From Gnomoniopsis sp. IMI 355080 (Eukaryota; Ascomycota; Sordariomycetes; Diaporthales; Gnomoniaceae), in the NCBI GenBank assembly GCA_027946555.1, contig JAPEVC010000424.1, positions 1-14,403 on the forward strand: a DNA stretch of 14,403 nt, read 5' to 3'. Shown here piece after piece: positions 1-8,966 of this stretch. A model generated the notes under the pieces. That model saw only the letters and a program-made list of their open reading frames with translations, was not told the DNA's origin and made no database searches. The translations under genes were made by a program, and so were the position numbers. Position 1 is the stretch's first letter, and each line of letters opens with the position of its first letter.

Positions 1-1152
1 CCCGGGGTGCCCCCCACACCCCCGGCTCCACGAGGCCAGCCTCCCCGTCGGCGCCCGTTCCACCTGTTCACACCCCATCCAATCCATCAATCCGCTCGCC
101 CGCTGCTGGGACACTTACTGGCCGCGTCAGGCAATCCTGCGTATATCGTACGTACATTGTACAGTGTAGCGTGCAGCGTCTCCACCGTGCGATCAATCCC
201 CGTCACACCTCAAGTACGCAGTACTGCATCCTGTGTACTACCTAGGTATGTATTGCAGTGCCGAACACGCCTGGTAGCTGCTAACGCCGTCCGTCGTCCA
301 CCTGCAGATCCGACTGACTCTTTGTTGGAGATCCGTCCCATCCTTACCAAACCACCTCCTCGTTCCGACGACACCTCACTTCGCGCTTGCCCGCCCGCCC
401 GTATTGTCCTCATTCCATTTCCCCCACCCCAAACATCTCTCCACGCGACCAAGTCTGCGCTCACCCGCGAGCACTGCCAGCTCACAGCGTGCATCCCATC
501 CATCATCGTACATCATACCAACATCACGTCCCGATCACGACCTCACGCTTACGCGACACATTGACGACCCTTTTCCTCGCCTCGTTCTCGCTGGCTGGTC
601 CTTGCCTTCTTATCTCGACATCCCACCTCCACCAACCACAGGAGACCCAGAGACTTTCACGACAACACCAGCTATGTCTCGCGTCAACACAGGCTCGTCT
701 ATGTAGCTGCTCTTCGGGCCTGGGGGGTCAGCGAGATCAGACCCGCCAGTCTCTTATCTCCAATTCGCGAGCAGCATCTCGGTTCTTCTCTGACGCACTG
801 CAACTGCCACCAGGGTTGGAAAGGAAAACTCGGAACAAGCGTGAAAGACAACCACCCCTCCCAAAAAATAAAAATCAAGAAGAAAAGCAGAAAAACAACA
901 GACTTTCCGACCGACCGCTTGGTCCAAACCGACACCTCGCCCTTCTCAGCAACTTGGTCTAGCCGGAACACGTCAATTGTTCATGCGCTCGACTACAACC
1001 CACGCTTTAACAAGCCCTTGGCGAACCTTTACTTGAGCCTTTGACGCTAATTCGACGTTGACACATTCCCTCCACGAATCAGAGCCCTCTGGTCCTGTCA
1101 CATAACCACCGATGACCTCGTTCAGGTCGGTTCTGTCCTCAGTCCGCCCTAG
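1..1152 (+). promoter_or_regulatory. Upstream region and probable 5' leader of the Rim15-type kinase gene
   Basis: No protein-coding gene could be supported here. The plus strand is strongly C/T-rich over most of its length, with an A-rich stretch near 861-900, which is common in fungal promoters and leaders. No convincing TATA box was seen. Open frames in this stretch are low-complexity Pro/Ser/Arg/His translations without recognisable domains. Real ATG-initiated short upstream ORFs occur at 674-706 (10 codons), 983-1036 (17 codons) and 1112-1192 (26 codons, overlapping the kinase start out of frame). Whether they are transcribed depends on the unknown transcription start. An unrecognised leader intron cannot be excluded. 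Confidence 0.5.
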
Positions 1153-1192
1153 ATGGCTACAGATCCGACCAAGCTGGCTCCGCCGGCCGTGA
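1112..1192 (+). other. Upstream ORF overlapping the kinase start codon
   Basis: ATG at 1112-1114 opens 26 codons in a different frame and stops at TGA 1190-1192, past the kinase ATG at 1153. Its own start context is poor (C at -3). The kinase ATG also has a pyrimidine at -3, while an in-frame ATG at 1222 (residue 24) has a G at -3 and at +4. If the mRNA leader includes 1112, this ORF could lower initiation at 1153 or shift it to 1222. This reading is inference. Confidence 0.35.
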
Positions 1193-4100
1193 CCTCGCTG
1201 CGTGCCCAGACGGCCGGCGCTATGGAAAGGACCTTCAGCCAAGACATCCGGGAAGAGAGGGAAGATCTCAAGGAAGCTGCCGAACAGACCCTCAATGTCA
1301 TTGTCGACCTCAACCTGGACGGTACCATCCGATGGGTCAGTCCCTCCTGGATCGACGTCATTGGGACCCAACCAGACGACCTCAAAGACAAGCACATCTC
1401 CGATGTTGTCGTCAGCGAGCCCACAAGCATTTTTACAGACGTCGTCCAATCGCTCCAAGGTGACGACTCCAGGAGCCAATTCATCCGATTCTCTGTCAGA
1501 CTCGGTCCGCTGTCCAAACTGCTTGTTCCTGGGCACGATGCATATGTATCGCAGGAAACAGACGACGAGAACGAGACCCCCACAGGGCCACAAGATCAGC
1601 CAGAAGCCGAAGAGGATCAAGCGCCCAAGGCAGAGGGGGAACCCCAGGTGGTCGATCTGGAGGCTCAGGGCATCATGGTCCACGACACGGGCGGGGAAAG
1701 CCATGTAAGTTTCTAGACCCAACACCCTGTGACAGGAGGCTGATGAGAACAACTCAGGTCATGTGGATGATTCGCCCCTGGGTAGCCCCGAGAGAGATCA
1801 AAATCGAGATGGACCCCGAGCTGGTCGACTCTCTGGGCTCAGGTGCTCAGGTCCTCGCCGGCTTCTTGACACACCTGGCCGATACAAGCATTGATGATCC
1901 CGCCTATCAAGAACCCCCCTCTTCCGTCCTCTGTCGAATTTGCGAGCGCCAGATTCCTGGTTGGTGGTTTGAAAAGCACACGGATTTGTGTCTACAAGAA
2001 CATCAGGCCGAAATGGAGGTCCAATTGGCTCAGGAGAGTTTGGCCGAGCATCGGCATGCTATCGTCAAGGTTCTTGATGCTCTCGAAGTTCGCAAAAGCC
2101 GCTCACTATCGGGCGAACAACAAACACTACCGCTCGCCGAATATAAGGGAATGCCCATTGGCCCACCTGCCTCCACCTCCTCGTCTCCCGGCACCGCGTC
2201 CCCCACCACAACCGGAGCTCGCTCTCGAGAAAGATCGTCGGGCTTTGGTCATGCGAGAGCAAGATCGTTCGCAGTCCGGCGACCGCAAGCTAGGATCGTC
2301 GAGCTGTTACTAGATCTCTGCGACACGTCTATGGAAATCAGTACGCCCGCCATCAAAGATTCCTCCGCCCACAATCCCGGCGAGTTTCGCACCCAATCAC
2401 CACAGTCAGAGTCCCGAATATCCCAAGTCATGCAATGGCAGTCGCCGAGCAACAACACACTGGAACAAGAACAGGGCTTGGCCCTTCTGTGTGCCGATAC
2501 GGAAAGGATAGCAAAGGCCAAAGTTGACGCCGTCTTTCGCCACAGGAAGGTCATCGAGTATGCCGAGCGCATTCGCGTCGAGTTTGCAATCAAGGTCCAG
2601 GACTGCATCGATGACGCGATAGACCGAGCTGCTCGCATCGCTGCTGGACGACTGAGTGATTCGTCCGAGTCGGATATGGAGTGCGGAATGAAGGAGGAGG
2701 ACGAGGCACCGGTAGAGGAAGACGTCGAGGCCACTCCTGTACCAGACGACGTCCCAGATGAAGAGGGAATCTTCTCGGGTTCTTTCGACCCTGAAAATTC
2801 CCTTGCACTGGCTCTCGAGAAGGCCAACCTTGAAGATGATCGAGACAAGCGGCAATTTTCGTCGGCTTTTGGCTCAACGAGATCTAGCAGCCCAAGAGAA
2901 TGCCCGACGCCGCGATCTCACCACGGTATTGCAAGCATCCTCGGGCAGAGTTCGAGGGATTCACGCCAAGATTCCATCTTGCTTGAGAGTGACGTAGCTG
3001 AAAGCGAAGCGAGCGTCAGGTCGTCCTCGGTGGCTTCGCGGGCCCCTATCCGTACGGAATCGCCAATTTCCGAATTTGGTGACCTGCGGCGACAAGCAAG
3101 CTCTCGATCTCACAACCACAACCGACGGAGCTGGATTCTTCCGGGCACTATTTCGCCAAGACGTCAAGAATCGCCCTCTCGAGTTTCTCCTCACCAACAA
3201 CCTTCTTCGCCCCTGCGAATCACCAAACCGAGAAACCTTGGGTTTCCGGAAGGTTATGGATCTCCGGAACCATCACCAAAGCTCGCAAACAGCGAGTTCA
3301 ACTCGCCTATCTCTGCTTCCCAGCATCACCACCACCATCACCACCACCACCACCGGAGACAATCCTCAGCAGCAATATCAACATCAACTGGCGAGAATGT
3401 ACGATTGCCACCCTCGCCGCGTCTCAGCGGGATCGGTGCACCGCCCATGGCTCGCGCTGTTCCACCATCTATCAAAGATTTCGAGGTTATCAAACCGATC
3501 AGCAAAGGTGCTTTTGGTAGTGTGTATCTGTCCAAGAAGAAATCGACTGGAGAATACTTTGCCATAAAGGTGCTCAAAAAAGCGGACATGGTTGCCAAAA
3601 ACCAGGTCACCAACGTTAAGGCTGAGCGCGCCATCATGATGTGGCAGGGTGAAAGCGACTTCGTTGCCAAGCTGTACTGGACTTTCTCCAGCAAAGACTA
3701 TCTGTACCTGGTGATGGAATACCTGAACGGTGGCGACTGTGCCTCTTTGATCAAAGTCCTTGGTGGCCTTCCTGAAGACTGGGTCAAAAAGTATTTGGGC
3801 GAGGTGGTGCTGGGCGTCGAGCATCTGCACAGCCGGGGCATCGTACATCGAGACTTAAAGCCTGATAACCTTCTCATTGACCAGAAGGGCCATCTGAAGC
3901 TCACAGACTTTGGTCTGTCTCGTATGGGACTCGTCGGTCGGCAAACAAGGGCTCTGCACCCAGGAGCAACCGAGCCCGCGCCCGACTTATTGAAATCAGG
4001 GCCTTTTGCTAGATCACTGTCAATTGGCTCTTCAGCATCCCGTTCAACTTCTCTTGATGTCCACCAGCCACATCACTCGCCAGCTTCGACCCCCCAAATG

Positions 4101-7100
4101 ACGCCAAGTGATTTCGGTCACGGAATAGGACAGCCGTCATACTTCAGCTTGGGTCCTGCTCATCACGAGCCTCGCCGTATATCTAGCAGTCACCGCAGCG
4201 ATAGTGGCGGTAGCGAGACGTTGACGCACATGCTGGGCAGTTTCTCCCTCAATGACAGCCAGCACAGCTCAGTCTCACACACTGTCACTTCACCCAACGA
4301 GGGCAGCGAGGGGGGCAGTCCATCCCCAGACATGGGCTCCCTCAGACAGACAAGCACGACCAGCACGCAGAGCAGCACGGAACCAGGGAAAGGCACACCT
4401 CCCCAACCCCCCATGCCTCCGCCGAATTGGGCATTGTTTGACCCAGAAGATACAAATCGTCGATTCGTCGGTACACCGGACTACCTCGCTCCTGAAACAA
4501 TTCGTGGAGAGCCACAAGACGAAACCAGTGATTGGTGGTCAGTTGGCTGCATTCTGTACGAGTTTCTCTATGGCATCCCTCCATTTCATGCCAGCGAGCC
4601 CGAACAGGTATTCGAGAATATCCTCGCACGGAGACTTCATTGGCCTCCTGAGGACCAAGACGAAGTGTCTCTTGAGGCGAAGGATCTAATCAACAAACTT
4701 CTGTGTTTGGATCCCAAGGAACGTTTGGGCTGCAACAAGGACGGCAAATTTGCATCTGGTGGGGAGGAAATTAGGAGTCATCTTTGGCTCCAAGGAATGA
4801 ATTGGGAGACGCTTTTGGAAGACGATGCTCAATTCGTACCTCAGCCTGAGAATCTTGAGGATACGGAATATTTCGATGCCCGCGGAGCCACGCTTCAATC
4901 GTTTGCAGAAGAGATGGAAGATCAAATGTCGCCTCCTGTATCTGCACCTGCCGCGGACTATCCGGACCGACCTCACGACGCTCTGTCCCGGGTCCGTTCT
5001 CAAGTCAATTCGATCAAGCGAGGACTTATGCCACTTCACATACCTCCGCATGTTCGAGATCTCAAAAGCAGGAGGTTGAGCGAACCTACCGTCAACGATG
5101 ATTTCGGCAGTTTTGCTTACAAAAACCTACCCGTGCTAGACAAGGCAAACAAGGATGTTATACAAAAGCTCCGTGCTGAAGCTCTCGCAGCCCAAAATAA
5201 GAATCCGACTGTCATCAGCCCTGGTAGCATGAGCCAGGTCACCTCGCCTGGTGGGTCGGCAGGGCTCGAGGGAAGCCCAATTCTTGGAAATCCAGGCGTT
5301 CAGAGGACCTTGTCCACAGCCAAAGCCTCTCAACGACCTCAATCACCGTCTGGCGCTAGTAACTCTCATTCCTCACCGAACCGAGCCTCTCAGCCATCGT
5401 CGCCTCTTCTCGTATCGTTCATTGCTGGACAAGAGGGAAGACGTAAGGCCTCAAGCACTTCTTCTAGCCTGTCCCAACATGCAAGCTCTGTGAACTCACT
5501 TCAAACAGGCAGTCTCGTACCCGAGGTGACGTCGCGGGTTCCGCCAAGCCTGCAGAAAGCAGCCAGTTCGGCGGCGGCATCTCCAGTCAAGGGCCGCGGT
5601 TCCGCCCCGCCACCCCTGTCACTTGTGTCACCGCAGAAGTCATTGTCTTCACCCCGGCAGGAGAGCGGCTCCGCCAACCGGTCCAGATCGCTTACTGTTG
5701 GCTCTCAAGAGGGGAGCCCCGTGGCTGCGGACCTTCTCGCTCGGCACAGGAACCGGCGCAGTCAGGTGTTTGACATGTCACCGTCTTCGTCTGATAACGA
5801 GGGCGAGAAGGCCAATGCGGCTCTTTTGAGAGTCCAACGGCGGCGCCAGAGCTCGAGGCGCATGTCGCAGATCGCCTGCGATACTCCGACATTCCGAGCG
5901 CTGGATGTTCTCATCTGTGAGGATCATCCTGTCTCGCGGATGGTCATGGAGAAGCTACTTGAAAAGCTTCGTTGTCGCACGATATCCGCTTCTACGGGTC
6001 CCGAAGCGGTCCGTTACGCCATGAGTGACATCAAATTTGATATCATTTTCATGGAATTTAAATTGCCACAAATCATTGGCGCCGACGTCGCCAAGATGAT
6101 CCGCGAGACCAAGAATGCAAACTCGCACACACCACTTGTCGCTATCACCGCCTACCTGAAGGAGCTACAAGCACCGCACTACTTCGACTCGTTAATCGAG
6201 AAACCGATCAGTTCATCCAAGCTGACCGAGGTGCTCACCCACTTCTGCCAATGGAAGACTGCCTCACCCGTCCAAAATACTTCAATGTCTCTGGCTATGG
6301 CTCATCCGGCACCATCGAGCTTGAGACAAGAGAGTCTGAAACTGGAGGATAGTCCCACCAGTGGTACGTCGTCTGCTGGTTTTGCAATGCGCACTGGTAG
6401 TAGCTTCCGTGGCTCTAGCCGTGAGGACTCGATCTCTAGTGTTTTTGGCGACTCAGAGTCACAGTCTGCTGATGACATTCCTGTCGTGATCAGTCATAAA
6501 GCCACCGGCGATTGGGAGGATCAAGGCTTGGGCATCGGTCTACCGGAGGAGGAGCATTTATTGAGCTCGAACGACATACCGAAGGAGACGGCGCCTCCTG
6601 CACTGCATAGTGCGCCTGCAAAGACTGAACATGAAAGTGTGGCAGCGCCCACGGCTTCACCGCAACTTCGTCGATCATTTGAAAAGTTGCGAGCCAAGCG
6701 TGAGCTTATGGAGAAACGCCGTCTCGAAGGCAGCATGTCGAGCATCGACTCCGCAGACGACGAAGACGACGAACTTGGCCTTGGCATGGGTGGTAAGCCC
6801 GTCGGTATCGGGCCAATCACCTCCGCACAGGCTTCAAGTCAGCATTATCGCAGCAAGTCGGTGCTCCCGTCGTCGAAGCTCGGCATCGAGATGATGCGCG
6901 CCAACAGCCATGACAGCATGAACGTACCTGCGTCGGAAGGTGCGAGCATTTCCGAGCCCGGAACCGCGGTCCTGACCACCCCCAGCAATGAGAAAGGCTC
7001 ACAAGAGCACTCGCCACTGTCAGGGCCGAGCTTGTTGCCTCCAGATTTGCACGCTGGTGGGATGAGTTTGAGTCCCGGTCCAATCATCACCAAAGATGAC

Positions 7101-7301
7101 CCGGAGGAGGATAAGACGGTCATCATCCATACGCCACCACGAATCTGTGGAGAGGTCGATGACGCTGACGTGGAAGAGACACCACGACCACCGCCAACCA
7201 CGCCGCCTGCAGAGGCGACAAATCGAGATGAGGAATCAACGCCTAAACCATCAGATAAGGACCCTGGCGTGATCATCGAGACTACCGAGGCGACGCCCTG
7301 A
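1153..7301 (+). CDS. rim15: Rim15/Greatwall-type serine/threonine protein kinase (PAS, zinc finger, split AGC kinase, receiver domain)
   Basis: Two exons, 1153-1704 and 1758-7301, give about 2031 residues, a usual size for mould Rim15 proteins. The codon just before the ATG is an in-frame TAG, so this is the first possible start in the exon. A PAS domain lies near residues 46-120. A C2HC zinc-finger-like motif is C243-x2-C246-x11-H258-x3-C262, followed by a helical stretch. The kinase domain starts near F759: glycine loop S766-K-G-A-F-G771, ATP lysine K788, helix-C glutamate E807, HRDLKPDN with D883, DFG at 901-903, then about 180 Ser/Pro/His-rich residues before FVGTPDYLAPE (T1090, APE 1095-1097). 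An AGC-type tail runs about 1210-1235. A receiver domain spans about 1566-1683 (acidic pair E1572/D1573, T1648, K1666), but E1617 sits where the phospho-Asp is expected. Known for the family: Rim15 acts below TORC1 and PKA and phosphorylates endosulfines, inhibiting PP2A, to drive quiescence and stress programmes. A CAC/CAT run encodes ten histidines at 707-716. Confidence 0.95.
1705..1757 (+). other. Intron of the Rim15-type kinase gene
   Basis: A 53-bp intron with GTAAGT at 1705 and a CAG end at 1757. A CTGAT branch-like site lies near 1739-1743. It is phase 0 and joins ...GESH to VMWMIRPW..., which restores the conserved end of the N-terminal region of the Rim15 family. Without removal the first frame stops at 1714-1716 (TAG). 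The CAG ending at 1735 would give an implausible 31-bp intron. Confidence 0.93.
3324..3353 (+). repeat. CAC/CAT trinucleotide run encoding ten histidines
   Basis: Ten consecutive His codons (eight CAC and two CAT) lie inside the kinase gene, at residues 707-716, about 40 residues before the catalytic domain. Flanking residues are disordered-looking Ser/Gln/Arg. Such runs are prone to change length between strains. Confidence 0.95.
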
Positions 7302-8113
7302 CTCGCGAGCCTGTTCGGGTCGGTAAGAAATCGACTTCGAACACGGGCATGAAGCATGTAATCAAGGCATGACAACGAATCGCCGAAGACAATGAAGGTG
7401 ACTTCTTGGGGAGTGGTGTTGTTCTCAATGAATGCACAGATCAGGAGACGAGGGGAAGCATGACACCAGACTGCACGAAGCAAAGACCTTTTTCTTTGTG
7501 TCATATTGAGATTTATATTTCCTTTGCAAAATTGTCATCACATTCCATAGGCTCAGCGCGGCGTTACATTGGTGCAGGTCTAAATCGAGAGTCTGAAACT
7601 GAACATGGCTCAGCCGAGACTGCGTATTGCTGCACTGGATGTTGTGAAGTCGGGAGCAGAGTTGGAACTGAGTGTTGCGGATGGTAATTTGAAACCTGAC
7701 GGATTTGCTCAGTCTAGCAATGGCGTTTGGTACCATGATAAAGGAGCTTAGCACGTCTCCTGCTTGGTTTTACAGAAAGGCTTTCGTCTTCATGTTCTTC
7801 ATTTTCATATGTCTCTCTGCTTCTTGGTAACTTGGCATCTTAAGGATATGTTTGGACTGCCTTGTGTATACGAAATTTCTTGTATTTGGGCGATGCCGGT
7901 AAATCAAGTAAACCAAAACGTGTAAACCAAAAATCGCGGGATTGGCATGGGCATGTAAGGGATCAAAGGTGGCAGGGCTGTAAGCGGCAGATATGAATAA
8001 AAGGACTTTCCAGATTGCATCGTCCTTCTACCATCTATGCTTTAGCCTTTACTGATAGCTCGCATACCAGCGCATTCGCAGCTACTTAAACAATTGTCAT
8101 CAAACCCCTCGCA

Positions 8114-8123
8114 CCCCCCCCCC
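8114..8123. repeat. Run of ten C
   Basis: A ten-C homopolymer in the kinase-reductase spacer. The surrounding 8105-8130 is also C-rich on the plus strand. Confidence 0.9.
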
Positions 8124-8520
8124 TCTCCAAACAAAATGAGAAAGAAAAGGGGTACGAAAGAAGGATACAACGCAAGCCTTGTTTTGGTGGAGTTCATCCG
8201 AAATTTGGCGTCTACATAGGTCGGAATTAAAGGTCATTGTGCCGTGCAGCACTTGGAGAGTACACACACGTCGCTCTGTCAACTGAGCCACGGGGATCTG
8301 ATATGATGTGCGACTGCAAGGGCCAGGAAGGCAACGCATGCGTTACTTGCTTGTAAGCTGAATGGATATGGCTGTAGAATGAACAAGTAGTAGGGGACGT
8401 GTATAGTGGGAGTGTGGATGAGATCCATAGCCACTAGAGTGCAAATGTAGTCAAGACCGACCACATGCTATCAAACAAACCGAACCCAGTCCCATTCTAC
8501 GAAGCGGAAAGCTTGTCAAC

Positions 8521-8542
8521 CAGGTCGACCAGGTCGACCAGG
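8521..8542. repeat. Short tandem repeat of CAGGTCGAC
   Basis: Two exact copies of the 9-mer CAGGTCGAC lie at 8521-8529 and 8530-8538, followed by CAGG at 8539-8542. Each unit contains the palindrome GTCGAC. It lies about 430 bp upstream of the reductase ATG, in a stretch where TCGAC-type words recur. Confidence 0.9.
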
Positions 8543-8558
8543 CCAGGCCGCATTGCAA

Positions 8559-8573
8559 TTATCCGCCGGATAA
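8559..8573. promoter_or_regulatory. 15-bp palindrome TTATCCG-C-CGGATAA, candidate regulator site
   Basis: Perfect 7-bp arms flank one central C. Each outer end carries a GATA core (TTATC/GATAA) and the centre reads CCG-C-CGG, the triplets bound by Zn(II)2Cys6 regulators. A G precedes each GATA core, so neither fits the strict HGATAR consensus of AreA-type factors. It lies about 395 bp upstream of the reductase start. A regulatory role is inference. Confidence 0.45.
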
Positions 8574-8644
8574 ATAGATGAGTGGTGGAGAATTCGGGCC
8601 AAAATCACCCGGCAGTCTATGCCAAGTTATGCTAGCCAATCCAA

Positions 8645-8676
8645 GATTCGACAGAACTTTCGAGTCTTGTCGAATC
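8645..8676. repeat. 32-bp inverted repeat with TTCG centre
   Basis: GATTCGACA at 8645-8653 is the exact reverse complement of 8668-8676. Inside, ACT at 8656-8658 pairs with AGT at 8663-8665 around TTCG, leaving one A/C mismatch and one G/T pair in the whole stem. It could be a dimeric regulator site or, if transcribed, an RNA hairpin. It lies about 300 bp upstream of the reductase ATG. Confidence 0.7.
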
Positions 8677-8850
8677 CAGTAGGTGTAGTCGACAGAGCCT
8701 GAGAGCCTCATTCATGAGCGGAAGGGCAGCCGGCAGGAGGGAACTGTGGGTCGTCCAGGCGGCAGTAGAAGGAGGGGCAAATCGCATAATTATTGTGGAA
8801 CTGTCCAATGTCACCAGAATGCCGTCACCGGAGCTACTCCTCACTTGAGC

Positions 8851-8856
8851 TATAAA
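8851..8856 (+). promoter_or_regulatory. TATA box of the aldo/keto reductase gene
   Basis: TATAAA followed by ATCG lies 111 bp upstream of the reductase ATG at 8967, a usual distance for a fungal TATA element. Confidence 0.55.
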
Positions 8857-8966
8857 ATCGATCCCATGCCCCTCGTGAAGCTCCCCATCACAGAATATCT
8901 TAAGAAGCAGCCGCATTCTATTGCTCTCGCCAATCAGTACCATAGCAAAGTCAAAACCATATCAGA

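Larger units (their letters stand above)
7302..8966. other. Intergenic region between the kinase and the aldo/keto reductase
   Basis: No coding gene could be supported on either strand; the open frames are short and show no recognised domain. The first part should hold the kinase 3' untranslated region. An AATAAA lies at 7996-8001, though it is about 700 bp past the stop and may not be the real signal. A run of ten C lies at 8114-8123. A sequence resembling only the D-arm of a tRNA lies at 8273-8290 on the minus strand. The last 450 bp hold tandem and inverted repeats and a TATA box, listed separately. Confidence 0.6.

Noticed and set aside
139..170. Repeated GTAC words near 148-166 as a regulatory element
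   Set aside because: Short, irregular, and far from any known start site; no support beyond the composition.
387..962. Long open frame in the 5' region of the kinase gene
   Set aside because: The translation is compositionally biased, with no domain, and its C/T-rich base content explains the lack of stops. It is better read as leader or promoter.
2249..2848. 199-codon minus-strand frame inside the kinase gene
   Set aside because: Antisense shadow of the conserved kinase N-terminal region; its serine-rich content arises from acidic codons on the plus strand.
6845..7504. 219-codon minus-strand frame over the end of the kinase gene
   Set aside because: It mirrors a Ser/Pro-rich coding region on the other strand and shows no domain of its own.
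8392..8777. AGGGG words (8392 and 8773) as stress-response elements
   Set aside because: Five-base words this sparse are expected by chance and are not clustered near the start site.
8632..8943. Minus-strand frame of about 100 codons upstream of the reductase
   Set aside because: No recognisable motif; it overlaps the repeats, the TATA box and the promoter region.
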